DNA from: a virus | Reading direction: 5' to 3' (one strand) | Length of the DNA: 20,099 nucleotides | Virus record (IMG/VR): IMGVR_UViG_3300047094_000028 | Coordinates: 1-20,099 of that record | Part shown: positions 10,901 through 18,243 of the stretch, one piece after another | Position numbering within the stretch: the stretch's first letter is position 1 | Layout of the letters: each line of letters begins with the position of its first letter | Position numbers and translations under genes: made by a program | Notes under the pieces: model-generated | Told to the model about the DNA's origin: nothing | What the model saw: only the letters and a program-made list of their open reading frames with translations | The model's database searches: none

Positions 10901-13165
10901 TTATTTCTTAGCGTAATCTTTGAAAGATAACATCTTACCTTTAACTTCGTCTATTTTAGACTTATAATTATCGCCGTACCTTTCTCTATATTTATCTATT
11001 GTAGCATTTGAATTAGCCCATTCTTCTATATCCTGGGTAGTTATTTGTTTTAAATTATCATCAGGTTTACTTGGTTTATAAGATGTACCTTTATAATTAG
11101 GGTCATAACCCGGTTCGCCAGGTGTTGTTTTAGATGTGTGTTGAGCATAATCGTGACCTATATCATATGCTTCTTTTTTAGTATCAGTCATTTTAATTAA
11201 TTCCTTTTTTAATTCACCAAACATTTTTTTCTTTTTTTCTTGTATTAGTTTAGGTTCTTCTTTGATTTCTGAAACGGCTTTAAATCCGTAATCTACGTCT
11301 AAGTTATATTCTCTTACTGCAACTTCTTTATTAGCTGAAACTGGTATACAATCCCAAATCCAAGATTTGTGTAAACTATTATTCGTATCTTCTAATACAA
11401 TATAATTTGTTCCTCGTCTTATTACTTTTCCAATTATATTTAATTTGGTGTTATTCACTTGTTCTCCAATATTAAATATTACTTCTCTAATGTATAAATC
11501 TCTTACTTGTTTAGCTTCAAATTCTTGTAACGTTTTTATTTTATTTTCTTGTGGTTCGAAATTAGAAGCTAAACTAACTGATAATCCCATACCTTTTCTT
11601 ACATCAAAAAATAATTCGTTCTTTTGTTTTTCAGATAAATTACCTGGAACTCCTCTTTTGAAATTTTTTAAATCTCCTCTTTTTGCATAGTCTCTTAATT
11701 TACTTGCACTCATTCCAGTTACGCCTTCTTCATCTGGATCTCTTTCGCCAGCAGATACTACATCAATCTTTTTAAAATTATAATATCCGTGTCTATTTTT
11801 TTCATCATTATATTTGTTTAATATAGATTTAAATTCTCCTACTCTATCACTTCCTACAACCATAGTTATTGATGTGTAACCCATACTATAAATTTTTGTT
11901 GCTAATTCTAATACCATATTTGTTGGCATTACTAATATGTGACTAGCATAATTTTTAAATATCATTTGCATCCATTTTAATTTGTCTGATGGTGATAATG
12001 GATTTTTAACTGCGTCTTGTGATCTACTTATAAAGATTTTATAATCTGAACCTTGACTTGCAACTGTTCTTATAAGTTTCTCGTGGCCTATTGTTGGTGG
12101 ATTAAATCTACCAAAAGTAAATGCGAAAGATTTATTTACTCCTTCTGTTATAGGTTTATCACCGTGCATTGTTATTGGTTCCATGCCTAATTTTTTTCTA
12201 TAAACATTCAATTGTTTTATAATTTCTTTTTGTATAATAGAACCAGGCATAGCTTTCATTGCTCTACCTGTTAATTTGTACATCATTACTCTATCATCTT
12301 CTTTATCTTCGGTTTTTATAGAACGTATTTCTGCATCTGTTACTTGTCCATCTTCTAATATATCTTTTAATTCTTTATAGAAAGTTAAGTAATGATATTT
12401 CTCTAACATCTTATATACAACATTTTTAGGTAATTGATTTTTTCTACCAAATGTTTTTATTTCTTCTGGTGTCATATCAGTAGCAAAAGCATCAGCTCTA
12501 TCTTTTAATACTGTGTTACCAATATCAACTAATTGTTTAATACCATTTTCTATTTCATCTAACTTTTCATTTATTAATTCTTGTAAATTTAATATGTCAT
12601 CTGGATTTAATTCTTTTAATTCTTTATAGTCTATAAGGTCTCGTTTTAATTCGCCTTGAACTACATCAATCTCTTTAACTCTTTTTTCAAAATCAGCGGC
12701 ATAACGTTTTGCATCAAACTTAAATTCTTTTGCTTTTCTTATAAATGTATTGTTCTTAATATCAAATACAGCATCTGCCATTTTATCGTTTGTTTCTTTT
12801 ACATTTGGATCTGTAATGATATAATAGTTAATTGGGTGTTTAGTTCCTGGTACTAATGTTCCATTAATATTTCTTAATGACTTGGCCAATTCTTTTCTTA
12901 TCACATCTCTATCTGGTAATGGTACATCAAACAAAACATTTATATCTAAATCAGCATCATCTCTATAATTTTTTGTAAGTATAGAACCCACTAAACTATA
13001 TTTTAATACTGGTCTTATATCATTAAATTGTTTAATTTGATTTTCAATAATATCTAATACTATTTGTTTTAATTTTGGATTATCTGTATCAGCATTATCA
13101 AATACACCTTTAGCATATGTACGTCTAGGTATATCTATTACTGCTTCTTTAATTAATCTAAACAT
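10901..13165 (-). CDS. Pol-beta-type nucleotidyltransferase fused to NMNAT-like nucleotidyltransferase
   Basis: A 754-aa multidomain protein. The N-terminus is tag-like (MFRLIKE|A). Residues about 50-140 form a Pol-beta-type nucleotidyltransferase: VGS (59-61) and D-D-A-D-L-D (69-74), the metal-binding D-x-D. A helical region (about 150-330) follows. Residues about 345-530 form an HIGH-type nucleotidyltransferase of the NMNAT/cytidylyltransferase class: GRFNPPTIGH (352-361), VVGSDRV (about 437-442) and GMSASKLR (484-491), the counterpart of the ISSTxxR motif. Residues about 563-608 are a small beta domain (GKVIRRGTNYIVLED...KSWIWD), and the tail is polar, ending SFKDYAKK. Such enzymes transfer a nucleotide to a protein, RNA, NMN or sugar-like acceptor; the substrate cannot be told here. 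It overlaps the kinase gene by 8 nt. Active-site motifs of both domains look intact. Confidence 0.85.
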   Translation of the reverse strand: MFRLIKEAVIDIPRRTYAKGVFDNADTDNPKLKQIVLDIIENQIKQFNDIRPVLKYSLVGSILTKNYRDDADLDINVLFDVPLPDRDVIRKELAKSLRNINGTLVPGTKHPINYYIITDPNVKETNDKMADAVFDIKNNTFIRKAKEFKFDAKRYAADFEKRVKEIDVVQGELKRDLIDYKELKELNPDDILNLQELINEKLDEIENGIKQLVDIGNTVLKDRADAFATDMTPEEIKTFGRKNQLPKNVVYKMLEKYHYLTFYKELKDILEDGQVTDAEIRSIKTEDKEDDRVMMYKLTGRAMKAMPGSIIQKEIIKQLNVYRKKLGMEPITMHGDKPITEGVNKSFAFTFGRFNPPTIGHEKLIRTVASQGSDYKIFISRSQDAVKNPLSPSDKLKWMQMIFKNYASHILVMPTNMVLELATKIYSMGYTSITMVVGSDRVGEFKSILNKYNDEKNRHGYYNFKKIDVVSAGERDPDEEGVTGMSASKLRDYAKRGDLKNFKRGVPGNLSEKQKNELFFDVRKGMGLSVSLASNFEPQENKIKTLQEFEAKQVRDLYIREVIFNIGEQVNNTKLNIIGKVIRRGTNYIVLEDTNNSLHKSWIWDCIPVSANKEVAVREYNLDVDYGFKAVSEIKEEPKLIQEKKKKMFGELKKELIKMTDTKKEAYDIGHDYAQHTSKTTPGEPGYDPNYKGTSYKPSKPDDNLKQITTQDIEEWANSNATIDKYRERYGDNYKSKIDEVKGKMLSFKDYAKK

Positions 13166-13844
13166 CTTTTCTTCTCGCTATTCTTTCTTTTGCCATCCAT
13201 CTTTTAGCAATATAACTTTTAATTGGCGTATTTAAATATCTTCTTACAATGTTATTTACTTTGTTCATAGTCATTGTAACTAATTCTTGTTCTGATTTGC
13301 TGTTATCTACTACTATAAAATTTTGTAAACCAAAAAAGTTTTGAAATTTACCAATATTGTTTTGCACTCCTTGCCAAGATGTTCTTGTAATATATTCAGG
13401 TACTGTTCTTTCTCTTTTAGCATTTCTTTCTAATGCAACTTCTAAACTCGTATTTACAAATATCATATAACAATCGTAACCTAATTGTTTTAATTGGCTT
13501 GCTTGATTGTGTATTACATTATAATCTCTACCTGTTGAATCTACTACTAAACCTAATCTGCCTTGTACATAAAGAGATGCTTGATTTTCTGCTCTTGCCT
13601 TTGCTTGTGTTCTTAACATATCTCTAAAATATTGTTCTTCGTCAGGTAATGTTAATGATAGGCCTGCATTTTTTAAACTTCTTTCAAAGAATGTATCTGA
13701 ATTTACAAACTTCAATCCTGTACCTGTAAATACGTTTCTACTCACAAAAGATTTACCTGAACCTGGCCCACCTGCTAAAAAGAAAGCCTTAAAGATACCT
13801 GGATCGTATAAGCCTTCTGAAAGTATTTGTTCAAACGATTTCAT
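13158..13844 (-). CDS. P-loop kinase (zeta-toxin / polynucleotide-kinase-like)
   Basis: A 228-aa P-loop kinase. The N-terminus MKSFEQILSE|G closely resembles the capsid-targeting sequence of T4 internal proteins. The Walker A motif GGPGSGKS lies at 25-32. D50 in VNSDTFFE sits where this kinase class has its phosphoacceptor-activating Asp. VVDSTGRD (100-107) is the Walker-B-like element. An Arg-rich lid, ERNAKRERTVPE, lies at about 139-150. The arrangement fits the AAA_33/zeta-toxin/PNK group, which phosphorylates small molecules or nucleic acid 5' ends. The C-terminus is a basic helix that could bind nucleic acid. It follows the structural-protein gene by 1 nt (TAATATG) and overlaps the nucleotidyltransferase gene by 8 nt, suggesting a shared pathway. 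The exact substrate is unknown. Confidence 0.83.
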   Translation of the reverse strand: MKSFEQILSEGLYDPGIFKAFFLAGGPGSGKSFVSRNVFTGTGLKFVNSDTFFERSLKNAGLSLTLPDEEQYFRDMLRTQAKARAENQASLYVQGRLGLVVDSTGRDYNVIHNQASQLKQLGYDCYMIFVNTSLEVALERNAKRERTVPEYITRTSWQGVQNNIGKFQNFFGLQNFIVVDNSKSEQELVTMTMNKVNNIVRRYLNTPIKSYIAKRWMAKERIARRKDV

Positions 13845-13845
13845 A

Positions 13846-15201
13846 TTAATTTGTTAGGTCGTAAAAACCTAAAGCTCCAATTCCGTTATTTGTTCCTGAT
13901 AATGTTCTAGCACACAAAGTATAAATGTCGCTTACGCCGGCTAACGTTCTTCCTATTTGTGTATCTAAATTATATCTGCCTGTATCATTTATTGATGTCT
14001 GTGATTGATTTGTAGATATAGAATAAAATTGTTTAACTATGTTGGTATTGCTAAATGTAACTGATGAAGCATCAGTGTCAAATTCTACGTTTGTAAAAAG
14101 TGAAGTATTCCAATTAGGTGTTCCTCCTAAAGTTCCATTTTTGAGTAAAATTATTTCATATTCGGAACTACCAGTTGCTGCTATACCTAAAAAATTTAAT
14201 GTACTAGGTAATATTATTGCATCTAAAGAAGTGCTTTTTAATCTTATAGAAACTAAAGGTAAAAAAGTTGTACTTATATTTGTTTTAATTGTTGATCTTC
14301 TAGCAAAATGTTCTTTTGCAACTTTTTGATATCCTTCTTCACTAATAACAGTTGAACAAATTTGTTTTAATGTGCTGTTAGAATCTGTTGCTGATGTATT
14401 TGTAATTTCGTAACGTATAGGTAATGATGCTGTTTTTATGTATGTTGTTGTTTCAATATTAGCGTGATGAAATGCGTGTGCAGGCACAAATTGCCCATTT
14501 ATTACAAATCCACATCTTACAGTACCTACACCTAACCACTCAAAATCCATCCACATTATTTGAGCTTTAGTTAAATCAAGTGTAATTCCACTTTCACCTG
14601 TACCATCTAATGAATCTATATTCCAATTTGTTTGTAATATTCTTGTAGTAACATTACCTCCGGTAACGGAACTTCTTTTTACAAAATAAACACTATTGTT
14701 TTCTTGTTCTAAATATATTCCATCTGTGGTGGTCATATAACCAACTCGTTGTCTTAAATAAGTTTTAGGTGAATTAAAACAAAAAGTATTCAGTACTAAT
14801 AAAGATTTTCCTGGTTGATATGAAAAACATCTTTTAGTTTCCCTTACAATTTCATCACCTGATTGTGTGCCAATTATTAAATTAACTGAACTATCATTTA
14901 CATTGTGAGATACTGCTACCGCACCTGAACCTGTTGTTGATGATGACCATTTGTCATTTAAACTATAAACATTTGAACTGTCAAACAAAGTAAAAGCACT
15001 AGAAATTCTTAGACGGCCAAAAGCATCACTAGACGCTGAGGCTATATCTGTTGAACCTATAGCGTTAGATATTGTAACAGGAAATGGATTATATTTTGTA
15101 ACTATTTCTCCATTTTTATTAGCAATCATTGGAACTTCAAAGACAGTTTTATCGTGTCCTGTAGGTCCAAATACTTGTTGATCTTTTCTAAAATTTGCCA
15201 T
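13846..15201 (-). CDS. virion structural protein (DAFGRLR type)
   Basis: A 451-aa beta-rich protein, dominated by Ser, Thr, Asn, Gly and Val, without signal peptide or membrane helix. Near the N-terminus is SSDAFGRLRISSAFTLFDS (57-75), a signature that recurs in large structural proteins of marine phages of several types. W-F/W-rich strand patterns (IMWMDFEWLGVGTVRCGFVI, about 210-230; quoted in part) and a GQFVPAHAFHHAN segment follow. The C-terminal third looks like a jelly-roll or lectin-like surface domain. It begins directly after the stop of the RKWNC gene (TAGATG). Most likely a virion surface, fibre or decoration protein. It lacks the SFK-type tag of its neighbours, in keeping with an external rather than internal place. 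Confidence 0.8.
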   Translation of the reverse strand: MANFRKDQQVFGPTGHDKTVFEVPMIANKNGEIVTKYNPFPVTISNAIGSTDIASASSDAFGRLRISSAFTLFDSSNVYSLNDKWSSSTTGSGAVAVSHNVNDSSVNLIIGTQSGDEIVRETKRCFSYQPGKSLLVLNTFCFNSPKTYLRQRVGYMTTTDGIYLEQENNSVYFVKRSSVTGGNVTTRILQTNWNIDSLDGTGESGITLDLTKAQIMWMDFEWLGVGTVRCGFVINGQFVPAHAFHHANIETTTYIKTASLPIRYEITNTSATDSNSTLKQICSTVISEEGYQKVAKEHFARRSTIKTNISTTFLPLVSIRLKSTSLDAIILPSTLNFLGIAATGSSEYEIILLKNGTLGGTPNWNTSLFTNVEFDTDASSVTFSNTNIVKQFYSISTNQSQTSINDTGRYNLDTQIGRTLAGVSDIYTLCARTLSGTNNGIGALGFYDLTN

Positions 15202-15489
15202 CTAACAATTCCATTTTCTTAATGCCAATGCCTTACGAGTTGGTCTACCTTTTTCGTCTTTCATTGGGCCTGGATTACCAGACATACGAGCACAGAATGA
15301 CTTACGTCTATTATATGCCTTACTGCCTTTTTTTAATTCAGATGGTTTTTTTGTTACAGGTGCTTTTAGATTACTGCCATCTTTACGATTAAAATAATCT
15401 CTACCTTTTTGTGTTAAACCTCCTGTAGAACTTTTAAGTCCTTTTTTATCTACAGCAGCTTCGTTTATAAATTCTTTAAATGTTTTCAT
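15202..15489 (-). CDS. small basic phage protein, DUF6321-like, with capsid-targeting-type tag
   Basis: A 95-aa, very basic protein. Residues 1-11 (MKTFKEFINEA) are almost the T4 capsid-targeting sequence of internal protein III as I recall it (MKTYQEFIAEA), including the I-x-E|A prohead-protease site. The rest contains GLTQKGRDYFNRKDGSNLKAP (quoted in parts: GLTQKGRDYF, GSNLKAPVTKKPSELKKGSK), RRKSFCARMSG and the C-terminal RKALALRKWNC. This pattern occurs in many phages and I recall it as DUF6321. The composition suggests DNA binding or packing inside the head. It sits between the ligase-like gene (1 nt gap, TAATATG) and the 451-aa structural gene (abutting). The tag makes an internal head protein the most likely role; the biochemical function is not known. 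Confidence 0.82.
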   Translation of the reverse strand: MKTFKEFINEAAVDKKGLKSSTGGLTQKGRDYFNRKDGSNLKAPVTKKPSELKKGSKAYNRRKSFCARMSGNPGPMKDEKGRPTRKALALRKWNC

Positions 15490-15490
15490 A

Positions 15491-16711
15491 TTATCCTTTT
15501 ACCCAGTCACGTGCTACATTAAAATTAGCACGACTAAATTCTAATCTATCTACAAGTTTAACTGCCCCTCTTACTCTATCAACAGCAACATATCCTTCTG
15601 GATTTGTAACTCTATATCCATCAGGTGTTCTCATAAAATGCCCTATTGATTGTATTTGATTTAACTTACGTATTAAAAAGTTTTTTGCTCTTTGTAATGA
15701 TATCCAACTTGCGATTGTATAATAAATTCCATTTTTGTTTTTATCTATAAAATTTAAACCATTATCTCTTATTGTTCTGTATTTATTTTTTGTTTCTTCT
15801 TTAGATACTGCATCAACTTCTTGTTGTAACATATTTGAATAATATGATCTAAATGATTCTACTAATTCTTTTACTCTAGCCATATCTCCTTGCGAATTAC
15901 GTATATAAAAATTAAAGAATGATTTTAGTTTATATCCTACAGCTAAAGGATCAGATGTGTTGAAGTCGTTTAGAACTGGTTGTGCTTTTTGTAATGAACC
16001 TTCAGCCATAGAAAGAATACTATCAAATTGTACTTGTTCTGTTTTACTAAATGTTGCTGAACCTGAAGCGTCTTTATAAGTGGCGTCTGTAACAAACACT
16101 GATGCTAATTTTGGAAATCCTTTTATAGAACCAAAGCCTCCTTTTAAATTTTTTAAATTGCTTCCGTGATATACTGTATGAAATACTATACCAATTCTAG
16201 CTTTAGATATTCTTCTACCTAAATCACTATTTACTGGTACTGCATATGTAATTGTATTTGGTGTAAATGTAAGATAATCTTGTTCGTCTATATTAACTGT
16301 TTTTACATCGCCAGGAGTAAATAATAAATCTCCTTGTAGAATTCCTGTAATACCTAGTTTAGATAATTCTCTTAAACATACTATTAATTTTTGTGCTAAA
16401 ACTCCATCGTGATTTTTCATTATATCACCTGTAGAGTAATTGACTTTTGGAGTTACATTAAATACTGATTTCGTACCAACAAAGAATTTTCCGTTCTCGG
16501 GATTAATGCCACAGATAACAGCAGGCGCACCGTCCCATTTTACTGTTACGTTTAATCGGCCACCTGTATGACCTGTCAGCATTTTTTTGATTGACTTTAG
16601 AAAGTTAACGGCATCTTTACCGCCTTTTGAACCTCTATCTATAATAGAATCTTCTAAGTGTTCTAAATGTGTATTAGTACCTTTAGTAACGAATCCTTTA
16701 AAACTAAACAT
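15491..16711 (-). CDS. DUF6267-like protein with polynucleotide-ligase-type motifs
   Basis: A 406-aa protein of a family I know from marine T4-like phages (I recall DUF6267). Residues 15-22 (HLEHLEDS) and VKWDGAPAV (57-65) are typical. K58-W-D-G matches motif I (K-x-D-G) of ATP-dependent DNA/RNA ligases and capping enzymes, with K58 as the possible AMP-lysine. LQGDLLF (125-131) resembles motif III, IGIVFHTVYHG (173-183) motif IIIa, PEGYVAV (371-377) motif IV, and AVKLVDR (383-389) motif V. The gap of about 190 residues between IIIa and IV is unusually long and mostly helical. The N-terminus MFSFKGF is tag-like but has lost a clear cleavage site. The gene has its own late promoter and a good Shine-Dalgarno (GAGAGGA). 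A divergent ligase or nucleotidyltransferase is my reading; activity is unproven. Confidence 0.78.
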   Translation of the reverse strand: MFSFKGFVTKGTNTHLEHLEDSIIDRGSKGGKDAVNFLKSIKKMLTGHTGGRLNVTVKWDGAPAVICGINPENGKFFVGTKSVFNVTPKVNYSTGDIMKNHDGVLAQKLIVCLRELSKLGITGILQGDLLFTPGDVKTVNIDEQDYLTFTPNTITYAVPVNSDLGRRISKARIGIVFHTVYHGSNLKNLKGGFGSIKGFPKLASVFVTDATYKDASGSATFSKTEQVQFDSILSMAEGSLQKAQPVLNDFNTSDPLAVGYKLKSFFNFYIRNSQGDMARVKELVESFRSYYSNMLQQEVDAVSKEETKNKYRTIRDNGLNFIDKNKNGIYYTIASWISLQRAKNFLIRKLNQIQSIGHFMRTPDGYRVTNPEGYVAVDRVRGAVKLVDRLEFSRANFNVARDWVKG

Positions 16712-16771
16712 TTTCCTCTCATATTTCCCATAAATAAAATCAAATTACCCATACACTATATCAATTAGTAC

Positions 16772-16779
16772 TATTTATA
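16772..16779 (-). promoter_or_regulatory. T4-type late promoter box
   Basis: An exact TATAAATA on the minus strand in the 74-nt gap before the ligase-like gene. The predicted transcription start is near 16766, giving a leader of about 55 nt that ends with a GAGAGGA ribosome binding site. It probably drives the ligase-like, RKWNC, structural, kinase and nucleotidyltransferase genes, which follow without gaps. Confidence 0.7.
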
Positions 16780-16785
16780 CATACA

Positions 16786-17967
16786 TTATTTTGCAAGTAC
16801 AAACTTACCAGACAGTTGTGTTCTGGCTGTAGTGTACAGGTATACTAATTTACAAAACTGTGTTGTTTTTTCATTCTTTTGATTATACCAATTCTTTAAT
16901 ATGGGATTGACTGCGTTAGTTATAGTCATTGCACTTAGTTGTGCTCTTTTATAATCAAATATATCGTATTCATATTTTTTATTTTTTAAAATTACAATTT
17001 CTTTTTTAAACTGTTGTTCTGCTATATTAAATGTTTTTAATAATTTTTCTGCTGTTGTTTTATCTACAAAAGACATTAATTCGCAAAACATTTTCATACT
17101 ACCTATAGAACCCCCCCTAGAATCTTTATCTATAACAGCTTCGATTTTATAAGAAGGTGTTGATGGGTCGTGTCTCATTTTTATTTTACCTCCATTAGAT
17201 AAATTAACTGTTATGTCTCTTGTTTCTCCTTTTGTAGGATATTTAACTATCTTATATGGTTTCCAATCATTTACACTTGAAATTTTTATATCTTTAATTG
17301 CTTCTAATTCTTTTTTTCTATCAAAGTTTATTCTTTCTATTTTAACTGTTCCTGTTGCTAACTTTAAAGACAGTGGTAATAAATCTCCAGAATCTATTAA
17401 AGAATTTGTTATACTATTTAAGTTTATAAAACTATATGATGATTGATTCGATTCTGCTTTGTTTAATTCTTTTTTAAGTTCAGTTTTAGCCTTATCACTT
17501 GCAAAATATATATCTGCTGGATTCCATTTATTAATATCTCCAAATTTAAGTTGTTGTTTAATTGTTATAGGAGCTTTATTTGCAATTTTAAATATAGAAG
17601 AAATAGTACCCATTATATCATTATCACCTCTAAAGTAAAAAATATTTTGATATCCTGGTGCTTTAATTTTAAAATCATTATCTATAAATGATATTTGATT
17701 TACTAATGCAACAGCAATATTTACTGAGGATATATACCAAGGATTATTTTTACTTAAAAAATCATCTATCTCTTTAGAAGAAGCTGCTGGTGTAGAGATT
17801 CTGGAATGTGCAGAAGATATTATTTTATTATATTTTAATTTAAAATCTTCATACGTATTAAATTTTTTAATATCTAATACTTTGTTTGATTCTGTTATTC
17901 CTAATTGATCTGCTATTGCACAAAATAATGCTTGAGAACTTTCTTGTAGTGCTGTTTTATCGGCCAT
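16786..17967 (-). CDS. 393-aa conserved hypothetical phage protein
   Basis: A 393-aa soluble protein whose family I cannot name. Visible blocks are YFRGDNDIMGTISSIFKIAN (111-130), KWNPADIYFAS (147-157), SGDLLPLSLKLATGTVKIE (193-211) and, near the C-terminus, Leu/Tyr-rich helices. The pair W-N-P-A-D152-I...L-P-L-S-L-K202 has the look of a degenerate PD-(D/E)xK nuclease core (acidic residue after Pro, then hydrophobic-x-Lys strand), but the usual Glu/Asp before the Lys is Ser, so this is weak. A run of seven G on the coding strand (17111-17117) is read through in frame. The start ATG at 17967 has no Shine-Dalgarno and lies directly behind a late promoter box. It is the first gene of the late block. 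Confidence 0.75.
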   Translation of the reverse strand: MADKTALQESSQALFCAIADQLGITESNKVLDIKKFNTYEDFKLKYNKIISSAHSRISTPAASSKEIDDFLSKNNPWYISSVNIAVALVNQISFIDNDFKIKAPGYQNIFYFRGDNDIMGTISSIFKIANKAPITIKQQLKFGDINKWNPADIYFASDKAKTELKKELNKAESNQSSYSFINLNSITNSLIDSGDLLPLSLKLATGTVKIERINFDRKKELEAIKDIKISSVNDWKPYKIVKYPTKGETRDITVNLSNGGKIKMRHDPSTPSYKIEAVIDKDSRGGSIGSMKMFCELMSFVDKTTAEKLLKTFNIAEQQFKKEIVILKNKKYEYDIFDYKRAQLSAMTITNAVNPILKNWYNQKNEKTTQFCKLVYLYTTARTQLSGKFVLAK

Positions 17968-17972
17968 TTATA

Positions 17973-17980
17973 TATTTATA
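17973..17980 (-). promoter_or_regulatory. T4-type late promoter box at a start codon
   Basis: An exact TATAAATA on the minus strand that ends 5 nt before the ATG of the 393-aa gene. T4 late spacing would put the first transcribed base on the A of that ATG, so the mRNA would be leaderless. This agrees with the absence of any Shine-Dalgarno there. It marks the change from the replication block to the late block. Confidence 0.6.
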
Positions 17981-17985
17981 AATGA

Positions 17986-18243
17986 CTACTTAATATTATC
18001 ACAAAGAAATTTAGGTATACCACCATTTGGTTGCCATTGACGATTGGCATTTTGAAAGTCTACCAGTTGAGATATATCTTCTTCAAAGAAAGATTGTCTA
18101 ACAATTGTGCCTGTTGGTTGTTCAACTGCCTGCCAATAGATGTCACCTTTTTTCTTAACCATTATTTTTTCATATGACAATTGTTCACCTAGATGACCAG
18201 GTCTCCTATCGTTTCTATGAAATCTTACTTTTTGTTTTTTCAT
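17986..18243 (-). CDS. 85-aa basic hypothetical protein
   Basis: A small basic protein starting MKKQKVRFHRNDRRPGHLGE. It carries an N-terminal Lys/Arg/His-rich patch and then an alternating hydrophobic pattern, IYWQAVEQPTGTIVRQSFFE, ending in an aromatic Asn/Gln-rich tail. Its start overlaps the helicase stop by 4 nt (ATGA), so it is translated with the helicase. No family recognised. The position suggests a replication-related accessory role, possibly nucleic-acid binding given the basic N-terminus, but nothing in the sequence proves this. Confidence 0.7.
   Translation of the reverse strand: MKKQKVRFHRNDRRPGHLGEQLSYEKIMVKKKGDIYWQAVEQPTGTIVRQSFFEEDISQLVDFQNANRQWQPNGGIPKFLCDNIK

Noticed and set aside
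14039-14329. Plus-strand open frame opposite the 451-aa structural protein
   Set aside because: It is an antisense shadow in a Thr/Ser-rich gene with no start signals of its own.
17111-17117. Run of seven C (G on the coding strand) as a frameshift or phase-variation site in the 393-aa gene
   Set aside because: The reading frame is intact and coherent on both sides. A 7-base run alone is weak evidence, and it could be a sequencing weak point but shows no break.
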